Below are positions 36,840 to 47,900 of a stretch of DNA of 64,000 nucleotides, piece by piece. Position 1 is the first letter of the stretch, and every line of letters begins with the position of its first letter. This DNA comes from Bimastos eiseni (lineage: Eukaryota; Annelida; Clitellata; Crassiclitellata; Lumbricidae), in assembly GCA_959347315.1 (NCBI GenBank), contig OY365814.1:5818034-5882033 (forward strand). The letters run 5' to 3'. The translations under genes and the position numbers were made by a program. The notes beneath the pieces are model-generated. The model was not told the DNA's origin, did not search any database, and worked only from the letters and a program-made list of their open reading frames with translations.

Positions 36840-37470
36840 GGGAAGCGTTTAGGCGGAGGAGGTTAGATGACATCCGTTAGGAGACTAAGTTTACCTCATT
36901 AAGTAATTGTGCAAGGGATGTAAAGAAAGAGGTCGGGGAGAAGGATATGTAGAGTTGGGTGTAATCTGCATACAGGTGGTGGCCAGCAGAGGAGGATTGT
37001 GTGAGATTACTTAATGATGTAGTATAGAGGATGAAGAGGCGTGGTCCTACAGGAAGGAGCCTTGAGGGACACCACATGTGAGTGGGAGAGGTTGCGAACA
37101 AAGGTTGGATGCTTTGACAGAGAAGGATCTTTAAGATAAGTAGGATTGGAACCAGAGAAGAGCAGTCTCAGAAACGCCAAGCCAAACAGATAGTCTAGTC
37201 AAAAGAAGGCTGTGGTAAATGGTATCAAATGCGGCAGAGATGTTGAGTAGGCAGATATAGGAAACTTGTTGATGGCTGACGGCAGAGACCAGTTTGTTAT
37301 ATAGAGAAGCAAGCAGAGTTTCAGTGGAGTTGTGTTTAGTGAAGCCTTATTGATGGGCGTTTAGCAGTGAGTTTGATGAGAGGTAGTCGTTAAGGCGGGT
37401 AAGAACAATTCTCTCAGTTAGCTTAGACAGAAAGGAGAGGTTGGAGATGGGACTGTGAAAACTGCTGTCT
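36840..37470 (-). mobile_element. CR1/L2-like LINE, reverse transcriptase core
   Basis: The reverse strand carries KLTERIVLTRLNDYLSSN, ISAAFDTIYHSLLLTRL (RT motif with AFDT), LTCGVPQGS and HLYADYTQLYISFSPT. The catalytic YADD is altered to YADY, and there are several stops and frame changes. It is a decayed CR1/L2/Rex-type ORF2. It ends abruptly at about 36840. Confidence 0.75.
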
Positions 37471-37527
37471 GTAATGTTACTTGTACTATGTATGTAGACT
37501 AGTCAACGACTAATTCATATTAATGCT

Positions 37528-38526
37528 CAGGCCCACTGAGAGGGGAGGAAAGGGGGACAAGTGACCCGGGTCCCCGCCCCGAACTAAGTAAAAAAGGGGC
37601 CCCACCCATTGATTATTTGTAAACTTTTTTTGTAATTAAAAAAATTATTGACACATCACATTTGGTTTTATTATACAGATTTCTACTATAATATTCTCAA
37701 TTAATTCATAAGGGAGCATTTCTGGCCTGTTTCGTTGCAAAAGAGTCAATTATTGAATCGAAATTTAAAGTTTTTACCAACTCCGCTTCAATGGCCAATG
37801 TTGCCAATCAATCCATTACCTCTGTTTTGACACATTGTTTCCCGCTGATAGTTTTTGACTCCTTTTAACACACTGAATGTTCTCTAAGCACTTGCAACGG
37901 AAAAGGTCGAATAATTTTTGAGCCAATATTTTCTTGATAAATTCGTTTTAATAAGTCAACCTCGTCTATTATAAACTTGCAAATGTCGGCAGTGTAACTT
38001 TCACAAAAATTTTCACAAATGACCTGCAGTCATAATCTTCTTGCAGAAACTTCCCTAAAAATCACATTTGTAGCAAAGACTTGACACTGTAGCAAAAACG
38101 TTTTTTAAGTCCAGTTACTACGAAATAAAAAATCGGATAAAATATTCCATCTCTGAACTCATCCCTTGCAGACTTTTCAAGTAAAACTGCTTCAACAACT
38201 GCAATTTGTGGATGTTTGTAGGCTTTCATTTTTCAGTCATCTTTTTTTCTTAAAATTTAGGAATTACAAAAAATATTTAAAAATATTTATTTTCATTATC
38301 ATTCAGCCTGACTGACATTGAGGAATGATGATGACTCGATGAAAGCTTTGATAAGTGAGTGATGTATCTTGTTTAATGTAAGTTTAGTGCTTGTAATTTT
38401 TGCAAATTTTTTTTAGTGGGCCTACAGTGTATTACAGTGTACTGTCAATCAGTCTGTCATTCATACTCAAAAATATAAGTTGTACCGGGCCCCCACCGGG
38501 CCCCCACTTTGCTTTCGACGGACCTG
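37528..38526. mobile_element. 999-bp hAT-like element with decayed transposase
   Basis: It starts CAGGCCCACTGAGAGGGG and ends CTTTCGACGGACCTG. Flanks are TTAATGCT (37520-37527) and CTAATGCT (38527-38534), 7 of 8 matching. The minus strand near 37740-37810 still reads EAELVKTLNFDSIIDSF, equivalent to the transposase C-terminal region of its relative at 55213-56634. Confidence 0.8.
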
Positions 38527-38689
38527 CTAATGCTTAAAGTTGAAAAAATATTTTTCTTTAGACATTAGCCTGTTAACATTCAGAATTCTTTGTGGATTAG
38601 AATATGAGCGCTTCCGACAACTGCTTGTCGATTCAATGGTCTACACCCTCAACAATAATATTATTGTACTGTGGAGGCAATGAACGAGG

Positions 38690-39215
38690 TTCGCCAACTG
38701 TGCAATCAGAGTCTTATCATATTATAGAAAGACCAACCAATGACGTCACACAAAACTAAATTTGTGAGAACTAACGTTGCTATCATCTGACGGCTGAGAT
38801 TTGTTTCTCGGTCTCTCACATTGGATGCGGAAGTAGGTTACATGCCAAGGTCAAAAGCTTACAAGAGAATTACGTTATTGGTGTAGATGATAAATGTCCG
38901 TGGATTCTTTCATTGAAATGAGTTATTTTCTATTCAGAGTGTAAATAATAAAGCCACCTATATAAAAATATCTGACGACGATGATCAGTTATTTCTTTTT
39001 TTCGTCGTAAAACAATTTAAGTGGCCTTCGGATCTTCGTCTCTTCTTTACTTTGCTGTTCTTCTGCTGATAGACAAAGACTCTGATTCCATGTAAGGTCG
39101 GAGTTCTAGAGAACCACTCTATCATTTCCCGTATCAGCCACAAACACTTGATCTTCTGAATCAAGTGTGTGATGTAACGAGGATTGTTCAGTTTTGGGCT
39201 TCGCTTGTCATCTGT
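38690..39215 (-). pseudogene. Fragment C: broken 3' end of a third CARD-NHL paralogue
   Basis: Minus-strand sequence aligns with the last NHL blade and 3' flank of gene B (40640-41290). It retains a CAAGTGTTTGTGGCTGA stretch and the YDEKKK-like end. A frameshift near 39170 and a TAG replacing a Leu codon near 39105 break it. The downstream flank (GACCAACCAATGACGTCAC vs GACCGACCAATTACGTCAC) is also shared. Only the 3' tip remains. It joins a LINE tail at about 39215, which suggests truncation by insertion or rearrangement. Confidence 0.75.
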
Positions 39216-39415
39216 CGACCGGAATACGTTGGTTGGTTCCACGTTTGTGCGGGGGCCCACCACTGGTGACTCTTTTAGCCGTACTGTGCATAGTTTTGCT
39301 AATGGATGCCTTTTTACTTGTGACACTGTTAAATTTGTCATCATTAAGGCCAGCGCAGAGAGCACCTCTGAGTATAGATCTTGAAGGGCGCTATACGAAT
39401 GTTTGATTACGTTAC
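39190..39415 (+). mobile_element. LINE 3'-end-like tail
   Basis: The plus strand reads GPTTGDSFSRTVHSFANG and later SAESTSEYRS, followed by GGGCGCTATACGAATG. The (S)xSEY block is shared in form with the reverse-strand fragment at 59570-59760. Decayed. Confidence 0.4.
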
Positions 39416-40344
39416 AATACTCAACAGTATGACACTGCAAATGTGACATGCTCGCAGTATATAAGAAGACTTCAGCCAAGATGGTGTATTGCTGTAAGTT
39501 TAATAGGTTCAATCTGAAGAATCCGAAGAGACAGATGGAAACCCTAGACAGGTCATTACCACAAGTTACCAAAGACCTGGCATTTATTTCGTCGCAGATC
39601 ATTTCATTGACACATGTTATAAATCTGAAGATATGATAAAGACTTGGCGAAGACCACACGCTGATGATTTATAGCGTCAATAAAATCACGTAAAACGAGT
39701 AAATTTGACACACCGAAAATCAACCTCGATAACGTTTAATGTTTAATGGAAATTGTGCGGTTTCAGTATGATTTATTTCTCCACATTAACATGGATAACC
39801 ATACAAATGCATAAAATGACTTATTAATCCGCCTAAGCTTCTATAAGCTGCCTTTGAAAGAGGAAATGATTGACACGGAGTATGATGAAGAGAGAGAGCC
39901 TTATGGACGTATTCGCAGACATCTGTAGCAGCAAATGAAGTGGACAAGTATAAAGTTGAAGGTCACGTGTCACCAGCATGGACCATCATTTGTCTTCCTA
40001 ATGATCCACTGTTGCTGCCAGAACTTCATCGACGCCATTGACGGGTTCCATGGTCGTGACGGACGATGTCACATATCTCAACATTCGCCTTGATCGATTG
40101 TTCCATTGATTCATGTTGCTCCCAGTCTACAACTGTCATGCAGAGTCCTTCAATCTCACCAACCATGTCAATCGACCAGAGATGCTGTTAATTAATTAAT
40201 TAACATCTACGCTGGTCTCACCTCACTGAACTTCTCGTAACCGCAGTCAATACTTAAATCAGCAGCAGACCCGCTGTATATGCGTGTCAGCTGAAGATGC
40301 GATTGGTTCAATTATCATCTAGCTGGTAAACCTTCACATCACAA

Positions 40345-40640
40345 ATGGAATTGTACAAATGGTTTTCCCTCAATGGCGGCTCCTCTTCCACAGCGACTAT
40401 CATTACTTGTGGTGCTATTCACTTTCCTCTTCACATAGTCGACATCTCAGTCATGATATCCCAGCATAGTAACCATGCCCATCAGTACGCAGATGACTCA
40501 CTAAATTTAACTGACTTCGCAGCATCTGCGATCTGTCTGGATAAACCGCATCAGTGACATCGCTGACTAACTTAAATGCAATCGATTGAAGCCCAATTCT
40601 TCCCATTCCCATTGTTCACTCTTCAAGCAGAGTAAACAAA
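40345..40640 (+). mobile_element. Decayed LINE reverse transcriptase fragment
   Basis: Carries HAHQYADDSLNLTDFAAS, the YADD catalytic box with following context as in CR1/Jockey-type elements, and then DLNAIDLKPNSS. Stops and shifts surround it. It lies downstream of gene B. Confidence 0.5.
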
Positions 40641-41015
40641 TCCGAAGGGAAGAACGAGGTTCGTAAGCTTAGCAATAAATGTCTTTACCTCGAGAGAGAC
40701 CGACCAATTACGTCACACATATCCGAACTTGTGAGAATAAGTTCTGCTATCCTCCATCGGCTGAGATAATGTTCCTCGGTCTCTCAGACTGGATGCGGAA
40801 GTACGCGACAGAGTCAATGGCCTCCAAGAAAATTCTCGAATAAGGAGAATTTGCACGCTTTATAGAAAATAAGAGAGAACAAAAGCATTTCTTGTGATGT
40901 AGGCCTAGGTTAAATAATTTATTATTGGACGTTTGAAGATTGATTAGTCCGATGATTCGGATTACGTTATTCATGTAGGTGATAAATATTTGTTGGAATA
41001 TTTGATTGAAATGAA

Positions 41016-41923
41016 TTATTTTCTATTCAGAATGTAAACATTAACTCCTCGTACATAAAAATCACCGACGACGACGATCAGTTGTTTCCTTTTTTCGTCG
41101 TAACATAATTTCTGTGGCCTTCGAAACTTCATTTCTTCATTTTCTTGTTGTTCTTTTGTTGATAGACAAAGACTTTGATTCCATGTAAGATCGGAGTTCA
41201 AGAGAACCAATCTATCATTTCTAGTGTCGGACACAAACACTTGATCTTCTGAATCGAGTGTGATATAACGCGGATAATTCAGTTTTTGTGTTTCGTTTGA
41301 AGGAATAAATCGACGGATGACCATCTGTCCATCTCTGGTCAACTCACTTACGACCCACATCCAACCCTTGAGTACTTCACTTGGTCCAATCTCTCGCTCT
41401 TCATCTTTTATCCACTGGTGAAGGATGATGAAATTCCCTTTGGATGTTTCCACTACATGAATTGCGTCCTCGATATCTCTTGGTAACTGAATCGATCGAA
41501 GAAGTTCTGCCTGTGTTCCATAGATATTCAGATTGGATGACCAGGCAGCTACTAATAATAGGTGACCATTGCTTGACACTGACAGTGTTTGTGGAGCATA
41601 ATTAATGGTCAGCCATCTGATGACTTTGTGTTTGTTATTTGTTTCTCTTGTTATCTTCCAGATGCATTCCTCCCCTATATCAGAGACGTAGAGACAATTA
41701 TCCTCCTCACTGGATCCAATATCCTTAGTCTCCTCGATGTCTTTTAATTCAATTTCCTCCAGAAGACGAAATGGATTTCGACTCTCGAAAACATGAATTA
41801 CACGAAGAAATGACTGACAGAGAACGTAGATTTCATTTCGAAATTTAGTCACTCCACGCACAACTTCATTTCTTCCTACTTGGATTCGCTCAGTAAAGTT
41901 GACGAAAATTGGATACACAACCA
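41016..41923 (-). CDS. Gene B exon 6: NHL-type beta-propeller, C-terminus
   Basis: A single 908-nt exon, the same length as in gene A. It has VNFTERIQVGRNEVVRGVTK, a GSSEEDNCLYVSDIGEECIW blade and the NHL unit PRYITLDSEDQVFVSDTRND then RLVLLNSDLTWNQSL. It ends ILNRK and TAA. Confidence 0.85.
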
Positions 41924-44900
41924 CTGTTAAAAGAAAACTGTCATTGATGTAGGTCCACTAAAAATTTGGTATTAAGATTGCCATTGATTATCTACATTTT
42001 TACGACAATAGGCAGCCGAAACTTACTAATTTATGATTAATTACTAATTGCTCTGCTAGTTTTTAGTATCGGCTGTGAATGAAACTTATTAATTCGCGTT
42101 TTTTATCTGCTACACGTAACTTTACCCTATTTGCTGCTTATCTCCAACTGACTCTGATCTTGCTGGTATAATATTATGTGACCACCTGTCCATCTTCAAC
42201 TTTTGACCGTGCGCCTGTTCATCTGAGCCCACTTCTTATAACTGCTGGCTCATATCACTCGCTTTTCAACTGTTCATCTGTTCATCTGAATCTGTCATAA
42301 TTATGATGTTAGTATCATTTCCTCTGTAACAAGCTTAAAATCAACTTCACTTCTACGCTTTTATTCTGCACTTAATCTTTAATTGAACAGTTATGCTTTA
42401 GAACTGCTATACATTTTATGCTGGGTATGTGACCTTCAGTAAGCAAAAGGCCTGCGAATAAATTTGAAGATTACGATTGCAGCTTTCTCTTTTATCCAGC
42501 TGGCACCATCCATGTCTCTACCTCACGATCTAATTTTCTGATGTTTTACATAATTTCGATCTTCTGTAAACCTTTTCGTTGCACTCAACTTTTCCATTTA
42601 AGCCCCATTGCATTAGTTCTGTCTTCCTCGCCCATTTTTTATATTCTTTTCACGCCGTGATCACAATTAAACTTGACTACGTAACACAATAGAATTATAT
42701 GTCGATTGACTAATAATAGTGCCTCATTCTAAGCACCATTTTCGGTAGATGAGGTTTCTTTCTCTACAACAGATCCCTGTAGAGCCTATCTCTTGCGAGG
42801 CTCTATTTTAGAGTCGTATGTTGATGATGTTTCTTAAGTTATTTCGTAAGAACTTACCAACTGTTTTCTTGAATTGATTCTGATCAATGCTGATCGCTTT
42901 CGATTGGATGATTTTAGAAGTAGATGGTCGACTTTTGACAATATCAAACAAAACATCTGCCAGCTGATTTAATTCATAAAGTTTCTGAATATATTCAAAT
43001 GATGCTTGTGAACGAAACCAAATCCACACAACCGTAGTTTCTCTGACCATTTGACAGTCGAGAAATTCGACGTCTTCGCCATTCAGATGGCTGATGAGTT
43101 CGTCATTTTGACATGATTCGGGTTTTGTTCTGTCTTGAAAGTCACTGAATCTTTGACGAATCAGCTGTTGGTTCGTGAACGCTGTACAGGCTGTACTGCA
43201 ATCTTTAATTTCGACTTTTATTACAACTAGAACAGAAAAACAATAAGGCCTACTGTAAAAGTGGGGCCTACTCGTCGAACTTATTTCTTGAGTGTCAAAT
43301 TCAACTATATAGCATACATACATGGCTCTTATTACTTCCTAATACTCATTTTCCAGAAAGAGGGCAACGGGTAGGCCTACTGATCTAGGGCTAATACTGA
43401 TCTTATTTACTATGAGTTAGAGTTTTAACTTTGCACCATCTCACCAAAAATAACCTACTGGTAAGGCCACGAATATTCACATAGTTCGACCATAAATATA
43501 ATAAGATAATATCGTGTATATAATATATTATCATGTTATTATATTGAAGATAACAAAAGTGTTAATCACGAGATGTTTAAATGAAATTTGTTCAATAAAC
43601 CTCCGCCGATTGTGACGACCCTTGTCACTGCTGTTTGGTTCGTTTGGCGAAGACACTTAACAAAGTTTGTAAACTTTGCGTCGTCGAAGGAACCAACAGC
43701 GAGAAGAAGCTCAGCGTTCTTCTCTTGACTTGAACGCTGTCGTTGAATGCAGTGACGTTGTTCTTCCGTTATGCATTTGAGGGAAAACAGTGAATCGATG
43801 AACTCGTCATTCGGGTGAATACTTTCTAGGAGATAATTTCGGTTAGTTCTAATGATCGCAGATCTCTTCCTGCTTTTTTCATAAAAATCTGAGAAGACCA
43901 AAAGCATCAATATGTTTGAATGATAACAGATCTATATTATATTGCAGACTATCTTCAGAGCGAAACCATTTTGCCAGAATTAAGTGTACTGATACTTTTT
44001 GTGCCTTCTGGCATTGAATTAGACTGAGGAGTTGATGTGAAATGATGACTTGGGGCAAACGAGGAATGAGAGACTCCACCACTTGACGAAACGGCCATTG
44101 ACTAAGCGACGATCGCAAGACCAGTGCATAAGCCATTTTTCACACGCCACAGGCCACTATCGGTTCGACGCACCTGTATTTAGGCCGAGTCACTCACCTA
44201 CCCACCAACCACTGGGTTGTCCAAACATTCCTATGGTTGTGGGGGCAGATGGCGAATGTCTCCTATCCATAGATACATCTCCTATCCATAGATACATCTC
44301 CTATCCATAGATACATCTCCTATCCATAGATACATCTCCTATCCATAGATACATCTCCTATCCATAGATACATCTCCTATCCATAGATACATCTCCTATC
44401 CATAGATACATCTCCTATCCATAGATACATCTCCTATCCATAGATACATCTCCTATCCATAGATACATCTCCTATCCATAGATACATCTCCTATCCATAG
44501 ATACATCTCCTATCCATAGATACATCTCCTATCCATAGATACATCTCCTATCCATAGATACATCTCCTATCCATAGATACATCTCCTATCCATAGATACA
44601 TCTCGCAACGGTTCAGGTCTGGCAGTGGCTGCAACGTTTTTGACGAACGAGTCAAACGAAGACCCGCAGTCGAGAGGAATCCCAGTCCACTCAACCGCTG
44701 GCGGGTCTTCATTTGGAAATTGTCTCTCATGGTCAGATTCTTGTCTGCTGTACAGACAGGTCACTCTAAAATTATGTCAGTCAGAATGAACTCGACACCA
44801 GTTAAAAACTACCAAGTAGGCCCCCCCGTATACATTCGGCACTCTACAAGTTCACATTGAGAGATTATAAGTTGACCGGAAGCTTGAAGACCGCCATGAT

Positions 44901-47900
44901 CTCCTCAATCTGTCTTGAAGGGCTGACATAAACGTCTCCGAAAATTACCATTGGAGGAATGCATTCAAGCCTCATTGGTCTCAGCTGGTTCCACCTCGCG
45001 AATGAACAAATTGTGAGTAACGGTCCTGATTGTGAGTACGTTTTCGTCATCCTTGATGCGACTTGGTCGTGATACTTTGAACAGTTTGTCAACTGTGAAC
45101 TCTTGATGACACTACGCCGGATGGGCATTCTGGGTGTGAGAGGGTCAAAAAATTGGCACTCATCAAACTAGATGAGCGTTGTTGCTTACAAGCAACCGTT
45201 TTCCTTTAATGCCTATAACATATTATAGAAAGACTGAGCTTTTATTAAGTAAAAAATGCGTAATACGAGATGTCTAGAAATTTTGCAACAAAGCTTATGC
45301 GTTGCGACATTGACAATCGGTTAGTTGTTTAATAATTGTCAATGTGGGATGCACGACAAGATATCTAATGGCCCTGATTGCTTAGCAGACATCTACTGAA
45401 CATTTCAACCGATTACTCGACTTAATAGAACCAGCCACCGGCGGATAATTACACTCGCGCCAGCGAATCATACGACGACTGACCAAAAGCGGTTCAGAGC
45501 GATTTCCGCAGTGAGCCGTAAATCCGAGTGGCCGGCCACGGATGGAGCCATCGCGATGGTCCCGTGTATTCAGACACTACGTATACCGGCTTTGACGTTA
45601 GGACACAGGGGCTATCTAATCATGCACCTGTATTTCATACCTGTTAGACTGTGCATTAGGGATCTTTCGGCCGATGTGACAGCTATGAACACGATCCAAT
45701 GGAGCTACCGCTTGTCAACTTTATAATCAACGATAACTTATATGTACATATTAATTTCTGTTGCTATTAAAGTTTTTTAATCGTTACATCAATCTGGAGT
45801 GAACAATCTGGAGAGGCCGGCCCTTGGAACAGAACGAAGGAGACTAGTCCATGACAAATATTTATCAAATTAATTTATCGACAAAAATTAGTAGACATCT
45901 ATCTAACCTCTCAAGTTACTCCAGATTGTCTTCTTGAATCGTTGTCTGGTGATTCTTCGATTAAAGCAAACATCGACTGATATAAGAGATCTGATAATTT
46001 CTTCGTCTCTCTGCTTTTTTGATGAATTAAATATCCAATACAAATAGGACTTTTGTAAGATAATGTCCAACATCTCCAGTGGAAGATCGCACAACTGAAA
46101 TGAAATAACGATGCAACATGGAGTTGAATATCTAGAATCCAGTAGAAGTCAAGAAAAGTTGGAAAATAATGAAACGCATTAGTATAAAGTAATAAAGTCT
46201 TAATAAAGTCTTAATAAAGTCACAGCAGTGTACAAGTTATGCCCAGTATAATACAAGTCTAAGAGTTTTTATTTAATATTTAATAATATTCACTGTTTTA
46301 GTGCTACCACTCAAAATGCATCAGAAAAACAGTGTGGGTCAGAACAGCATCCTGGCAAATGGTCCGCAGGCAGGCTCTTTGAAACCTCTGCAATAAAGCA
46401 ATGCTTACAATATTAACAGTAAAATTTTCAATGTTGGCTAGTCTTTCAGTCATGGTTTTATTACATTGTAATGTGATAGAATACTTGTACAACGTGTCTT
46501 AATATTAAGAACCAATCAGTCATCTGAACAGAAGTACTACTCCAGTAAAATAGAATTCACTGGACAACACAAGATTTGCCTTACACATAAATGACAACAA
46601 TACACTTGACCGTCTGGTTGTATTCGCTCACTGTTGTAAAACAGCGGTCTTTGTAGATATTTTATCGATTTCGTAGGAGGAGGTAGTCCATAGCTGTCGA
46701 AATAAATCTTATTATTAGCCCGCTTGATCCAACACGTCCAATGCGTTCCTTTACCATCAGAATCGTCCAGATTGACAATTCTGCAATCGTTGGCTCTTGG
46801 CTTCTTCGGCAGTTCATCTCGTAGAAATACTCCTCTGAAATTATTTATGTTTGGTTTTTTACGCCCTCGACATCTAATTGTTCAACACTCATTTTATATT
46901 AGAGAATAATGTCCATATGCTACAGTGTGGATGCCATCTTGCTGAATCACTCGTTTATCATTTTCCGCTGAGATGGCTATCTTGTTGACTTCTTCGGTGT
47001 AGATATCGTGTAGGTGGGATCGAATGACATTCATCTTTCTCGGTTGTTCTCTTTTGGTGAACAAGCAGTCTTTGTAATCTTCGTGAGTGATTGATTTCTT
47101 GACAACATTCTTCTTCACATCTTTACATTTCTTTTGGTCTACTCCGGCCATCTTGTACGAATACAGTTTCGATCTTAAACCTACAAACTCTTCGATCTGT
47201 TTACCAGCTGCTTCGTCTTTGAACATGCCAATGACCTTTTTATTAATCCCAGTTTCTATACCGGATTGATGGTCCTTAGGTGTCGAACCTACTTCTAATG
47301 TCTGGAGCTATATCGGCGTAGAAGTCATCGGTCTTAATTTCATAATCAGAGAATCTGTATATGTAAAAAGTAACATTGCTCTTTCATCAAACTTTTTCTT
47401 GATGTAATTATAATGAAAATCATACATTATAGTTTTACTCAAGTCTAAAATACACATACCAAGATATATAGGCTTGTTGTAATATAGCTTCGTACGTTTC
47501 ACGAGAATGGCGATTAGGTCTTCGTCAAAAATAGTTCGAGTGTCGTAATTCGTTCTCGCTGCTAGTTTTAGGGCTTGATTCTCGCTAGAAACCAGTTTTA
47601 TATCTAGGTGAGCCTCAATGTCCTCTAACGTCTTCCCAAGCACACTATTGTTCATTAGTTTGAAATAGTCTTTCTCGAAATCGTTGGTGGCTCTGGTCCT
47701 TAGGTTGGTATTTAGATCGATATATTTTTTCAGCCAGGCACTTTCTTCAAATTTAATTCCGCGATGAATTTTGGTAATCTTCAAGCCTAGGCTTTCATAC
47801 AGCTTTAAATTTTCATAATGGACTATATATTTTACTTTATCTCACAGGTTTGGTATAAGTTTTGCTACATCTGATTCTTTGACCTTAACACTCTCTGGAG

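Larger units (their letters stand above)
31331..38689. other. Spacer between gene A and pseudogene C: LINE and repeat cluster
   Basis: No host gene supported. It contains the gene A upstream region, LINE end pieces, TA microsatellites, one intact 138-bp hAT MITE, an RT fragment of a second LINE type, a 21-bp minisatellite and a 999-bp hAT. Individual entries follow. Confidence 0.7.

Noticed and set aside
39184..39406. Two overlapping plus-strand frames as a gene
   Set aside because: They fit a decayed LINE tail and include no splice or start support.
44259..44604. CRISPR-like array
   Set aside because: Units are directly abutting with no unique spacers, in a eukaryotic intron.
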